Position numbers and translations under genes: made by a program. A stretch of DNA of 64,000 nt, from NCBI GenBank assembly GCA_007026445.1, contig VDMD01000048.1:1-64000 (forward strand). The letters run 5' to 3'. The notes beneath the pieces are model-generated. The model made no database searches. It was not told the DNA's origin and worked only from the letters and a program-made list of their open reading frames with translations. Of this stretch, positions 43,097 through 55,079 are shown piece after piece. The stretch is from Schizophyllum amplum. Taxonomy: Eukaryota > Basidiomycota > Agaricomycetes > Agaricales > Schizophyllaceae. Each line of letters opens with the position of its first letter. Within the stretch, counting starts at the first letter, position 1.

Positions 43097-44819
43097 CGGT
43101 GGGATGGCTTCAGGATTTCAATGTGTACGTCGGCGTCGAGCACGACGACAGCCCAATGGTGGGGGTTGGATTCAAGTTACGATCATACGAAATCGGTATT
43201 TGCTTGTACCGATTTGTTCCGCCGAGCCGATGCCGAGCGGCTTGACCGGAACCCCGCATTCTGAACGTCACCTCCTCATCACTTCCGCCACCTCGTCCTC
43301 CTCGAGACATTGACTGTGATATCGGGACTGGTCCAGACAACGAAGACGAGACAGAACATCAATAGCCTTGGCCTATTACACTGACAGGGTTGTGAACAGG
43401 CTTCTGAATGGCCGACGCTCACTCGCTCTTCCCTCGACTTCTCATCTTTCAACGCTCGCACACGCCACTCGACTCAAGCCGCTGATACCCTCAAGACCCC
43501 CGGCACAAGACTGCAGCTGCAGAACATATCTTGGCACCCACGGGCACCCGTCCTGAGCCCGACCACCTCTCAAAGGACTCGAGCACTGACGATACTGCTG
43601 CTGTAGCGTTGACGGCGATCCATGCCAGCTCAAACCTTTGCTGCTCTCATTGGCTGTCTTATGCTTCCCTCAGGGCTCCATATACTTACAACTTCCAGGG
43701 CGCCTTGAGACCCCAGATCGGTCTTGTATTGGTGTCAACAGACCCGTGACCACTTCTTGGCCTGCCTATACTCAAGTTAACGTCTATTCAATGACTGGCA
43801 GCTGCCTCTCGTGTCTACAACTTGAGACCCCATCTCTGTCTGGTGCGTCCCGGCTTTGTACGATGCTACCATTTGGACTTACTGACTGAACCTCAAAGAC
43901 TCATCTTCGGGTACGGACGGGGCGCGCTGCTAGGCGCCGGGCGCTCACATACCTATTATGACATCGCGCCCCCGATATCAGCCTTCACGGAAAGTGCAGA
44001 TACTTTCCACCGCATTCACGTACTTTCCACCACCTTCCCACCTTGCTTCAAAAGCCAATCGCAGGCGAACTCTCCATCGATCCTACGGCTTTCGCACGGT
44101 AAGTTCGCGTGCTGACCGTGCGATACCCGCTCTTCCGCCGTGCGATTCCGGCTCTTCCACCGTGCCCTCGCGGGCTGCATGCGTATCAGGGCCTCAGCAC
44201 ACGCCACGTCACTGGACTAACACGGCACCTCACCTCTCACCTTCACCCTTCAACTGCAATCGTCTTCGTATCGAACAATCAGATTGGAGTATCGCCCTTC
44301 AACGCTCAGCTTCAACTCAGACGACCTGGGTAACACGCTCAGACGATCTGGATAGCGCGCTTAATGCCCTGCCAGCGATGCCACTTGCTACGACGGTCCT
44401 CTTGCGGTCGGAGATTAAGGAAATCGTCGATCTATTCAAGACCTACATACCGTCGCACTGGACAGAGGCCGTCGGCTGCGGGTCAACGCGTCCAGCCGTG
44501 TTGTAGGACGTCGCCCGATAGCTGCCGGATTCCGTTGGTGTCCGGAGGGTATCTGCTGTACTTATTTCCGGTCGCTTCACGTTGTCTATACACGGAGCTA
44601 GCAATAAGAACATCGTGATGTCCTTCGAGCTCGAAAGCAACCTCAGATTCAGGCGTCAAGGCGCCGTACTGAGCAAGGCGGTCTTGCCATGGACAGTCGC
44701 TGACTTATGCGATAGACGTGCATGGGTTTCCGATGAAGACATTAACTGGCACCGAATGCCAGAGTAGGTAGAGAAATAACCGCCAGAGTAGGTATGTGGT
44801 ATACTTACCTCCTCCCTCC
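43097..44819. other. Unassigned 1.7-kb interval
   Basis: Plus-strand frames at 43368-43889, 43958-44506 and 44582-44767 have fair length, but no motif and no convincing splice plan. The DNA repeats words such as CTTTCCACC and GATTCCGGCTCTTCC. A non-coding transcript or a decayed gene is possible. Confidence 0.3.
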
Positions 44820-47800
44820 TCACAAGTCGTCATTGACCAGGTCCTGCAGGATCGGCCGGCCTTTCAGCACGCCCTCCTCCCCTCGAACCCTGACCTTCTT
44901 CACAGGCCGCACCCCCAGCACGTTCTCCTTCGTCGGCGTTCCCGGCTCCTGCGGCGCAGCCTCCGTGGCCGCGCGCTTGCCTGGTGACTTGCCGGTCGGG
45001 TGGCTTGGCAACTTCTCGGTCGAGTTGGCGGAGTTGGTACTGGTGTTGAGCAGGTCGGCGTCGGCGTCGAGCACGGTATCACTGACGCTAAACAGCCCAG
45101 CGTGCTCCGCCTCCGCCCCCTTCGCCAGCGGCAGGATCCACCCCTTCCCCTCCATCAGCGTGAAGAACTGCTTCAGGAGCGGCGTCGTCTGCAGCGTCTT
45201 GCGCGAGCCGAAGATGACGAGTTTTGCGCGGGCGCGCGTGAAAGAGACGTTCATCCGGCGCCAGTCCTTGACGAGGTCGCCGACCTGCGGGGTGGGGTGG
45301 TCAGCTTTGTTGCGCAGTGGACAATTAGGACACCTCCAGACAAGCTACGCACCTGCTCCGCATCGTTGGACCGCACCATCGAGATGATGATGCAGTCCTT
45401 GTCCCGACCCTGGCTGCGGTCAGCCGTCAGGATCTCAATTCCAGCGTGTCCGTGCAGGCGGTGGCTGAGGAGCTTGATCTGCTGCCGGTAGAGCGAGATG
45501 ATGCCAATCTGCTCCTCGCGCACGCCCGAGCGCAGGAGCGCTTGCGTGAGCTGCACCACGAGGCTCGCCTCCGTCTCGTTCTGCACCAGGTCGCCGACGC
45601 GGGAGTCGTGCGCCGGGATGCCGTCGGTGTCGACGAAGACGGCCTTGGAGCTGGGGCGAGGGTGAATGCGCTGGTGCACCGGGAAGGAGTATTGGCGTAC
45701 CTCTCGGCGAGCAAGGAACGGAGCCAACACTGCTGCGCGCTTGCCTCATCGGCGTGCAAGCTATCGAGAAGCGATGAATTCGGGAGGACCAAGGACCGGT
45801 TCGCTACCTCCTCTGAGCCACACCGGAGTCGGTTGGAGTAGATGAGCGTGTTGGAGAGCGTCATGATATCGCTGTTCATGCGGTACTGATGGGTGAGATC
45901 TACAACACCCTCCGGGTGCGCGTCGGATAGGCGCCGAAACAGGGAGACTTCCAAGCCGCCTTTACGGGCAGGAATACTTTTGACCTGCGGTTAGCTGGTT
46001 AGCAAAGACGACGACAACGGCTAAATAAGAAGAATGCGGACCAGGGGCGGCAACTGGAAGTGGTCGCCGACGAGCACGAACTTGTCCGCGTAGCGGAGTG
46101 GCCCTAGACAGGTCGGTAGAGTTATCTGCGATGCTTCGTCGACGATGCAGTAGTCGAATTTCCTGCGGCTGAACACAGGGCTGGAGTCGTGGTCGGTTAA
46201 ATGCGAAGTGCCTGCGCGGAGGAACGAGAGACTTACTGGTCAATGGAGAGGCACGTTGTCGCTACCACCGGTGGGTTCATCAATTGGAAGTCAAGCTGTT
46301 CTATCGTCGTCGGCGCGCGCCTCGCTGACAACGTATATTCCCGAACGTCGGGATGCACCTAGAAATTGCTCAGCATCTCTAGACGTCGGTCTCAATTGAC
46401 GCACCTTGTCCACGTTGCCCAATCGCAGAATACCAAAATCTGCGTCGTCCTTCAGCTTCCGTAAGATGGTATCGACCGCGGAGTGCGTGTATGACGCCAG
46501 CAAGACGGTCTTCCCCATACTGACGAGGACGCGAATAAGCGCGGCAACGACCGTCGTCTTCCCCGTCCCCGGCATGCCCAGTAGGAGCGCATAGTCCTCT
46601 GCGGCCAATACGCGCTGCACCGCCTCTTTCTGATTCACGTTGAGGTGCGAACAATATGAAGCGAGTTCGGATGACAGTTCGAAGCCGGCAGCGAAGCGCG
46701 GCGCCTGCAAATCAACTACGAGGCGCAGACGAGCGGTGTCACCGTCCGCATAGAATAGCTGGGCGAGGTTGTCCCGCACACGGCCCATGCCGCTGAAAAG
46801 TTCGTCGCGGTCGATACGGAAGACGACGGGTCCGGATGACACGCCTGTGTCATTGAGCAAGGCGAGGCGCGTGCGCAACATGTTGCAGTCGAGTTCGTGG
46901 TCCACGCCGAGGACGACTTCGTGGGGAGTGAGGCTGAGAATGAAGCCGCGCGCGAGGGCGAGGAGGTGCGGCTCGATGGACACGGTGATCGCGTCCCCGA
47001 CAGACATGTGCCCGTTCAAGAGCGAGCCGGCGGAGGCGCCCCCTTGGCGTGCGAAGCGATAGGTGTAGCTGTGGATCTTGCTGAATGCATCTGCTTCTTT
47101 GTCCGCAAGGATGAAAGATTCGTCGAGGACCATGCTGCTGAAGCAGCGTCCGGTCTTCTCGCGTTCCGCTGCGCCGAGCGTCCAGAGCTCCTTGCGGAAG
47201 CGTATGAGGTCCTGTTCCTCTAGGGCGATAAGCGCCTCCCACTTCTTGAAGAAGGCCGACTGGGAGGGAGTGAGGTGGCCCGTCTTCAGGTCATACGTGT
47301 CGGCGATGGGTGACGTGATGTCAACGACGTTTTCGACGGCCTAAGGACGGATCTCAGTATGGCTCATACACATCAGTGGTCGGTCATCATACCTTGCGGT
47401 ACAGCATGCACGTATCCAGCGCGTAACACCGTTTGCAAACGCGTTCATCGTCGATGGTTGGCGGAAGGAATGCCTCTTCGACGGGAGGCTCCTCATCACT
47501 CTCCGCACCGCGTTTTGGCACCCGCATGCGCCGCATCATGTACGCTGCCATATCGTTGCGCGCCGACAGCAGCCCACGAACCTCGTGATGACTGGAGGGT
47601 ACATTGACGACTTCGTCATGCTGCGTGTAGTAGAGTAAGCCGGACGGGACTTCCACGCCGTAGCGCTCGGCGGCGAGCAGGTTGTACAGTGTCGTTTGTG
47701 CGCGGTGCTCCAAAACGGCGGTCGTACGTCCAGTTTTGATTTCGAAGGGCCTGGGACCACGCCTCAAAACGGGCTTGTCGACGAGACCCTTCCGCTCCGA

Positions 47801-49082
47801 TATCACGGCATCAATAGTAGCGTCCAGTTTTCCCTTGAGGCCGAAGGTGGGGGACCATATGTCTTCTTCGATGTCGAATATGCGAGCGATAGCCAGCAGC
47901 TTCTTCCCTTGCTGGTCGCGAGTGTCTGAGAGCTCGGCGTTGTCCTGGTATAAAGTGGTCAATGGTCGTATGACCTCGAACGGTCGCGCGGACTTACTTT
48001 AGGCATGTCCGCAATGTACCGGTCAGAAAACGCCCGTAAGCCGGCAGCGCGCTTGTGCAGCTCACTTTTGGCCATTTCGATGGAGGCGTCAATCTTGACC
48101 AGCTCGCCTAGCCCATTGAGGACCACCTCATCGATGCGCTCTTCGAACCATTGCTCGTCCCATCTAGAGTTGCGAAAACATGATTGCATGACCTCGTGCA
48201 GCATGTTACCCCAAACCAGGGCAGGCGTCACGTTGGACGAAGACCGCACGAGGGCGGACAGTAGAGGTTTGCGTCGACATTGTGGGGCGTTTGCTATGGC
48301 GGTGGCGGTCATGAGAATATCGGGATGGTGGATGAGGAGGTTGCGCGTGGATGTCACGGAAATTTGAGAAGTGAGCTTGGAGGAAGAGGGTGAGATGCAC
48401 TCGAAAGTGCCGAGAACGTTGATGATGTCGCCTGTGCATACGTTAACTGGGACCGAAATACGATGGTGAGAGACATACTCGGACGTATATCCATGAACTT
48501 CCAATGATCTTGTAAGAGCACAGACCGTAATTCCCCGGTACCGTCCAGGCGCACGACCAGTTTCTGCACGCAATGAGAGAGCGCTCATGATCGAGATAGG
48601 AGCACAAACTTTGCAGTTTGGTTCGTCAAATACCGATTGAACGACACAGCGAGTGCAGGGGTCCCTCTGGTATCGCGGCATGGACTTCACCGATTCAGTA
48701 CTCTGCGCAGCGTCCACACAGAACGTGATCATACCTCTACATATGTTTGATCTGGCTTGCTCGTCTGAGGAGACAGCATGTCGGACATGTTGTCCAGATC
48801 CCAGTCATCGCATCCGTCGAGGAACGTGTTCATGTCAAAGTCGGCAGCCATTCCAGAGTTCTGCGCTCTCGGTGGCGTGACCGGTGGCCGGGTAGGGGAT
48901 ATAGGAAGTCGTGTCGCTTTGTTGGGAGATGAGATGCGTCGTCGCGGTTTTTCCGGCGACTTTCTCTTCACGGGCGAGGGATCGGGGGAGGGTTGCGCAT
49001 TCCAGAACGAGTCGTCTATGTCGGCCAGCAGACTAGCCATGAAGGCGTCTTCCTCCGCTTTCGAGGGTTTCGCGACTTGCAT
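44820..49082 (-). CDS. DNA2: DNA2 replication helicase-nuclease
   Basis: Dna2 trims long Okazaki flaps and resects double-strand breaks. It starts [44 protein letters not shown] (across an intron at about 48616-48563) opens the OB-like region. The RecB-type nuclease follows: [13 protein letters not shown] with the first Fe-S Cys, [11 protein letters not shown] and PFEIKTGR with catalytic Asp/Glu/Lys, then [13 protein letters not shown] with three more Fe-S cysteines. The SF1B helicase has [17 protein letters not shown] (Walker A, near 46570), [10 protein letters not shown] (Walker B, near 46145), [35 protein letters not shown] and [19 protein letters not shown]. The tail is basic and ends [10 protein letters not shown], with stop at 44822-44820. 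Introns are short GT-AG. CACGTG lies 118 bp upstream. Confidence 0.97.
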
Positions 49083-49199
49083 ATTGAGATTCAAGCGTGG
49101 ACTTTGAGATGGTGGTGGGTGGAAGCAAGCGACGCGTCGACCGGAATAAGAAATGATGATGGGCTCGTTGAAGCCGCGTCGCGCGACGCGATCATGTGT

Positions 49200-49205
49200 C
49201 ACGTG
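49200..49205. promoter_or_regulatory. CACGTG box upstream of DNA2
   Basis: A single palindromic CACGTG lies about 118 bp before the DNA2 ATG, the same distance as the boxes of UTP7. Confidence 0.35.
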
Positions 49206-49407
49206 TAGCGCGTCTGACGGACCTACAGTGACCCACAAACATCTCGATACCAGTGTTGCAAACTAATCGTGTCGGCATCGCTAACCAGTCGCTAATTTGG
49301 CGCGCTTGTGAGTTATGATAAATATGTGCGGCTGGTTTACATGGCAATTTGACAAAGCAGGTTTAGTAGGTGTAATGTACAATTCATGTCAGTCAGTCTA
49401 TGGTGCG

Positions 49408-51226
49408 CTATCTAAAGCATCCCCGTCCAGGTCGCAATGAGGTCCAGACGCAAACGCCATTGATGGGCGTATATTGTTTCGTGATCATCTTAATCACCTC
49501 TTGTGCGACGATGCCGCCCAGGAAAGCCGCGGTATTCGGTAGATCAGCCGTTGGTGAGCGCGCACTGCAGAGGCAAGATCAGTTGGTACAAAAGACTGCG
49601 AGGTGTAAATCACATACACTTCACCGGCAGCAGCTTCGAATGCTTCGGGTAACGTCGTCCCCAATGGAAGCAACGCTTTCGCTTCTTCAGTGAGCGCCTC
49701 CTCCGTGACCTTAGCGTCCGCCTCCTTGGCCAGCAGGTTGGACAGCGCGGATAGTGCAAGGTGGGTGGCGACTTCTTTGCCGTCCGTCTCTGTGATCGCC
49801 TTCGCAAGGGCCGTGCCGTTGGCGTCAACATCCGTCCACTTCTTGCCGCTCAGCAGCTTGATGCCGTGCGCATTCTTCACGAAGGTATCCACCATCTCAT
49901 CGGGCACCGGATGCGCGAGTAGTGACTTGAAAATCTCCTTCTCCTCCTCTGCACGTGCCTTGTAGAGCTTTTGCAGGTGGATGTAGGTACCCGTGCTGGC
50001 CTTCATGTCCGGCAGCGTAGCCGAAAGAGGGAGCACATGCGGCGGCTGCGCAAGGAACTTCTTCAGAGCGTCAAGAAGAAGGAAGAATGGCGGAGAGGAC
50101 GCAGAGATAGAAGACAGCTGCGGCGCTTGGAAGAGTGCGGTGATATCGCTGGGCACACTGGTTTCAGACCAGCAGCGGTACGCCTGCCCCTCGGCCTCGT
50201 CGAAGTTCTCCTCGTCAAACTTCTTCTTCATGGCCAGCACGCTCTCCTTAAATGTCTTCTTCTCGGGTATGTTTGTGGGGGTTTGCCGTCATGCTAAGGG
50301 CGATTAGCGTGTTACATGTCTACATGGGCGGCGGGCTTACCGTGTTCTTCCAATCCTCCATCGCGCGTACCAGGATAACAACGAAGGGTATATGAGCGTG
50401 GTCGGTAGAGTCCATCTTCTCGAAGTCAAGGGACTCTGCGTATTCCAGAAGGGAAGGGAAGGGTTTGGAGATGCGCAAGGAAGGCATGGTCTCGGAGTGG
50501 CTCTCAATGACTGGCATGCCTATCAGCATTATTCAGAACTACGCGTGCAGTGAGACTCACTGGCGTGCTCCCGGTATTGCAAGTAGAAGTCGGCGACGAA
50601 ACCGGCTGACCGCACGATCGCAAGCGTAGGCGCCGACTCCGCCTCCCACAAGATTGTAGACAGCCGCGAGAGCTGCTTCGCAGGCAGATTATGCGCGATC
50701 ACTACGGTGAACGAGGTTAAATATGCTGTATCCTTCTCCAGAATGTCGTCCAGAGACGCCGTGTTCGCCTTCCCGTCCACACCGTCGTTCAGCTCCCCGA
50801 GCAACCGCACGGCCTCCTCCGCGCGCGACTTGCCGATGCTGCTCTGGGCCTCGAGGAAGAAGTTGTTCCCCGCGTCTTCGGGGGTGACCTTCGCGGCATC
50901 GAGGATGGTGAAGTGCCCGATGCCGGGGAGGACGAGGTTCTTGAGGATAGACGTGCAGGTCGCGGTGCCGGAGATGACTAATATACGCGATTCCTCGAGC
51001 GCGGTCTGCCCAGTCGCAGCCCAGAGACTGTCAGAGATGATTAGAGGGGGCGAAGGAGAGATTGTGGCGCGACGCACCGCAACTGCCGGTCGTAGCGCCT
51101 AGTTTTGCTGTCGGGCTGGCCGCTGGGGCAACGATTAGCGCCTCGATATCGCGGGTGATGAGGGAGCGTGTCATACTCTACCACCAGCGCAGTCGTTGCT
51201 TGAGGCAATTCTTTTGAGTCTTGCAT
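49408..51226 (-). CDS. ULA1: NEDD8-activating enzyme E1 regulatory subunit (ULA1 / APPBP1)
   Basis: With Uba3 it activates NEDD8/Rub1, which modifies cullins of SCF ligases. The first exon carries PDSKTRRYDRQLR, split by an intron from LWAATGQTALEESRILVISG, the E1 nucleotide-fold start. Then NLVLPGIGHFTILDAAKVT, EDAGNNFFLEAQSSIGKSRA and NLPAKQLSRLS follow. Later exons give HAHIPFVVILVRAMEDWK, the helical region KKKFDEENFDEAEGQAYRC and the long FLAQPPHVLPLSATLPDM. The last exon reads ELPNTAAFLGGIVAQEVIKM and ends CVWTSLRPGRGCFR, stop at 49410-49408. As usual for this subunit there is no catalytic Cys. The start at 51226 (MQDSKELPQATTALVVEYD) is the best in-frame ATG, but the exact start is uncertain. 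Confidence 0.93.
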
Positions 51227-51664
51227 CGGGATTGGGGGAAGTGAAAGCAGGAAAGCAAGTGGCCAAACGCGTGCACGCGGACTCAATCAGCGTGAACAAA
51301 CATGCCCTGTTTAGGAAGGCCATTGTTTTGTTCTCCGATCCTCACTCAATGATCAGACTTACCGACTAGAACGTACAGCGTGCAATTTTGTTAGGCGCCT
51401 CGAGTGGTATATAGCGTTTCGTTCCCGCTATAGGAGATTGTGTTGGTTGTTGCCCGGCTCTACAGCGCTTTTCCCATTGTGGTCCTGAACCTGTATCTTC
51501 AGGGGGAAGCCAACGGTGAAGCTGACGACAGGAAACAAATTACGCCCAGAACATATAGGGTTCCCAGAGATTACACATATATAGTACTTATATAAGAGCC
51601 TTGATAACCCCGCCGCTGTTCGAGAACGGATATAGTGTACTGCAGCGCTGCAGCGCTGCAGCAC
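51227..51664. other. Interval between the SPX-RING and ULA1 genes
   Basis: The interval is the 3' flank of the SPX-RING gene and the promoter of ULA1. Three tandem CTGCAGCG words (about 51639-51662) touch the SPX-RING stop. A TATATAGTAC stretch lies at about 51578-51587. No gene is seen. Confidence 0.45.
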
Positions 51665-53740
51665 TCACATGATGACACACTTCACGTCTTCCGGCGTGAG
51701 ACCCAGCTCCTGCAACTGCTCCTCTGCGGCCTCCTTTTCGTTCGCACGCAACTTCCTACGGGCCTCCACCGGAAACCAGTCTTCGATGAAGTTGAATAGC
51801 GCCCAGTCGACATTTGCTGCCGCGCACGTTCGTCAGCTACCAAAGTCCCCATGTCCACATCTTGAGATTCACTCACAGCGATCGGCCTGCAACACCACAC
51901 TCGCCCGGCACATCGGGCATTGCCCATTTCCGCGCTTCTGCATTTTGACGAGGCAGCGCACGCAGAATAGGTGCCCACACGCCAACCTAATCGCCATGTT
52001 TAGCTGTGCGCGTTTATTCACTATGCATTTCGCGCCACGCACCGGATTGGCTTGAACGCCAAGTCGGTGCAGATCAGGCATGTATAGTCCTCCAGATGTG
52101 GGATGATGGGCAGGAGCGTCTCCGTCATCGATTGGACTAGCAGGTGTACGAGGGTGTTCGCGGATGGGGTGTTGTGCAACATATCGATCATCGCTGCGGA
52201 CTTCTGGTTCACGAGCGCCCCCTGGGAGCCATGGGCGTCCACCGATGACAGCGTAAGCGCGACCCGTGGCGAGGTGAGCTCTTCATGATCCACAGGAGGA
52301 AGCGCTGTGCGCTTAGCGTGCTTTTTGAGTATCTTTCGCAGCGCTTCGGCATTGGCATATTGCAGCTGAAGAATCTAAGTTCGCACTCCGGCAGGGCAAT
52401 GAGAAAGCATACCTTCTTGACATTCAAGATCATCGCGTTCAGCTCCAAGAAGCGCTGTAGCGCCTCCCGCGATTGTGTGAGTTTGAGCTTTGACGCATCT
52501 GCTAATCCTTGTTTTCCTATCTACGACGCGTTGAGAAGGAGCAATATGCCGGCACGTATAGAGAACGCTCACCTGATCTGCAAACAGCTTCAAACGCTGC
52601 TCGGCCGTTTCGATGTCTCTTTCGCCACGGTCACGTTCGCCCATGGATTCGAAGACCTCCGCTATACATACGGTAAGGGATATGTTGCGATCGCAAATCA
52701 GGAACTCCACCTTCCACATATAACTGGAATATGGACCGCCAGGTGTAGAGATCCGACTGTATACGTGAATATGAGCGTTTGCGGAGGGTGGGCGACAACT
52801 GATGATACGAACAGCGTTCTTAGCGGACGACACACGGACTATACCTGGATGTTCAGCGGCAGAGTGCGGACTGAACTTGGGATCCGAGCTGCAAGGGAGC
52901 GTAAGTCTACGCCTCCTCGACTTGGCTCGCGTCTCACCTGCTGACAGGACGTGCTGTATCGCTGATGCTCCGTGCCAGATCTCGTAGAGAGCGTGCAAAG
53001 TCAGCCTTCATAGACTCCAGGTGAGTAGAGAGGGATTCGAGGGCGGTGCATAGGAGCGCGAAGAACGCGGTATCGGATGGGAGGGGTATGATGATCTCTT
53101 CTTCGACTGGTGCCACGGTGGACGTGTTGTCGCTCGTGCTGATCTCTTCAACATGCGAGGATGCGCCTGTGCTCGTAGCGATCTCTTCTATGCGAGCGGA
53201 CGTGCTTGCACTCGATGTTTCCCGTTGCATGTCGTAGAGCAAGCTCATCGAAGGACCAGACCCCGGATCGGCCTCCTCTGCCTCCTCGATGGTCGAGACT
53301 TCGTCTGCATGGCTGGCCCCGGTTAAGGTCTCTCGTAGACGCGATAGCGTAGGAGCCAGCTCAGGAAGATTGGCGCCCACGCGAAGACGCAACCTTGGCT
53401 CGATCTTTCCGGACCTATGATTGAATTCGTAAACGACGCGAGGCACACAGGGATCATCCTCTGCGTGGGGGCTTGTGCAGGGCTCGGCCTTCTGTTTCCC
53501 TTTCCCATTCGAGGACGAGTCCTGATTATCCAGCAGGTCGTGCAGCACCTGGGGGCTAAGGCCCAGCGCGGTGAGCTCTCGGACGACCTGATTGATGAGT
53601 TTCTTTAGCTGCCCCAAGTCAGCTTCACCAAATTCAAGAGCCCAATAATTGCCACACACCTGTCTGTACTGTATAGCATTGTCCCTCAATTCTGGGGGAA
53701 GATCTAGAAGAAGCTGAGCATAGGTCTTGCCGAAGTGCAT
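51665..53740 (-). CDS. SPX-RING E3 ubiquitin ligase (Pqr1-like)
   Basis: SPX domains sense inositol pyrophosphates, and the fission yeast SPX-RING protein Pqr1 restrains phosphate uptake and polyphosphate. The start MHFGKTYAQLLLDLPPELRD is the typical SPX first helix. Exon 2 begins LKKLINQVVRELTALGLS. A long variable stretch follows, then DRGERDIETAEQRLKLFADQ and, in the last SPX helices, ALRKILKKHAKRTAL with the lysine-rich phosphate-binding surface. The C3HC4 RING is YTCLICTDLAFKPIRLACGH, then LFCVRCLVKMQKRG and CPMCRA. The end is ANVDWALFNFIEDWFP...LTPEDVKCVIM, stop at 51667-51665. Some middle exon borders are uncertain and a one-base slip may lie near 52740-52700. CACGTG lies 235 bp upstream. 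Confidence 0.92.
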
Positions 53741-55079
53741 TCGTGATCAGACTAGACGTCGAGAGGACACAAGGTAGAAGGATAAAGACAGATATATCGC
53801 GAAAGTCCCTTGATGCATAAGATGCCAAAATCCGAGCCGCGTATTTCGAAGAATGTGGTCGCTGTCTGAGATGGCGCAGAGCTTGCCACACGCTGACAGC
53901 GTAGCCGGAGATTATGTGGCGTTTATTGCCATATGTGGCACAAGGCTGAGCTCATGATCGTGGGCATAGACCACGTGCAATATCGTTCCTTCAACTTGCC
54001 CCCATCGCGTGCCAGGCTCGAGCCGCCGCCATCTATCGTCGGAAGCGGGACCTGTTGGCAGGGCGCCATAGTTGTTGACCCTGCATTTCTATCGAGATGT
54101 TCTAGCCAAAGCAGTTTTGCTTTCCGCTCGTGTTTTACACCGGTCCGATCCTTTAAACTCAGCGACGCTCGCCGGCCTCACTGCCAGCTCATGGCGAACG
54201 CATTTCGATCCCAATCCAGATTCAGGAAGTTGTTCCGGGGTCTGATTTTCCCAGAAGATGACTGGCGATGTGGTACGGGCCTGCTTCGAGTCAGCGCGAC
54301 GCGGTTCAGCGATGTCAATCGCCGAAGGGATCGACGACGATTCCATTCACCGCGCTGGCCGGTCTACCAAGTCACTACCGCAAGGGCGTCAGTTCTCATC
54401 TTTAGGGAAAGTTTGATGTCTGTTGGGCGCCTCTTTGAGGTGTCCTGAACGGAACGCTGTGCAGGCGCCCACATATTCACTGTTCGAATAATCTGCAAAT
54501 TTTATGTGCCATCTCTCGCTATCGCAAGGGCGAGTCGCCTGAAACCAATTCGTCTTATTCTTGAAGTGCAGGTAAAGCATGTAGGAAAGCTCGCGTCTTC
54601 CTTATGCAATTCTGACTTCCTTTTTGTAGGCGAACCCTAGACCTGAAGGCGTCGCAGACCCTCGTCATGGGCACGCGCCCGATGAAGAGAACTCCCCATA
54701 TGGTTTAGCGCAGTGACTGATTGGACCCACAGACGGTCACAGTCAGCTCTCTGGCTATAAAGCTGGGCAGCTGTAGCTCTCCAACCTCAGCCAGAGCCTC
54801 CAGGACCTCCCCAAGAGCCCTCCCCAAGAAAGTCCGAGCAAAATCGCGCTCAAATCGACGCGATCCGAGTTTTTTCGAGCCAACTTCTCTCTGTCACGCC
54901 GGCCTTCGGATCTGTGATAACGGTACGCCGCCGTGCTTCGCCGATTGGTCCATCTGCTGACGGCCCTCGTTCCCTTGCTTTATCCACTTTTCTGGCGACG
55001 ACGTGTTTACCCCGTCGGCTCCTCCACGCCTCACCACGCCGTCGACTTTGACGATGCACACCGTTTTATTTTCCGCCAG
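53741..55079. other. Divergent region SPX-RING / forkhead
   Basis: It carries the upstream regions of both genes. CACGTG lies at 53972-53977. A 171-codon plus frame at 53933-54448 has no motif and atypical composition, so I do not call it. From 54770 the plus strand is C/T-rich, consistent with the forkhead 5' leader. Confidence 0.45.

Noticed and set aside
53933..54448. 171-codon plus-strand frame between SPX-RING and forkhead genes
   Set aside because: No motif, odd composition and position in a divergent promoter; treated as chance.
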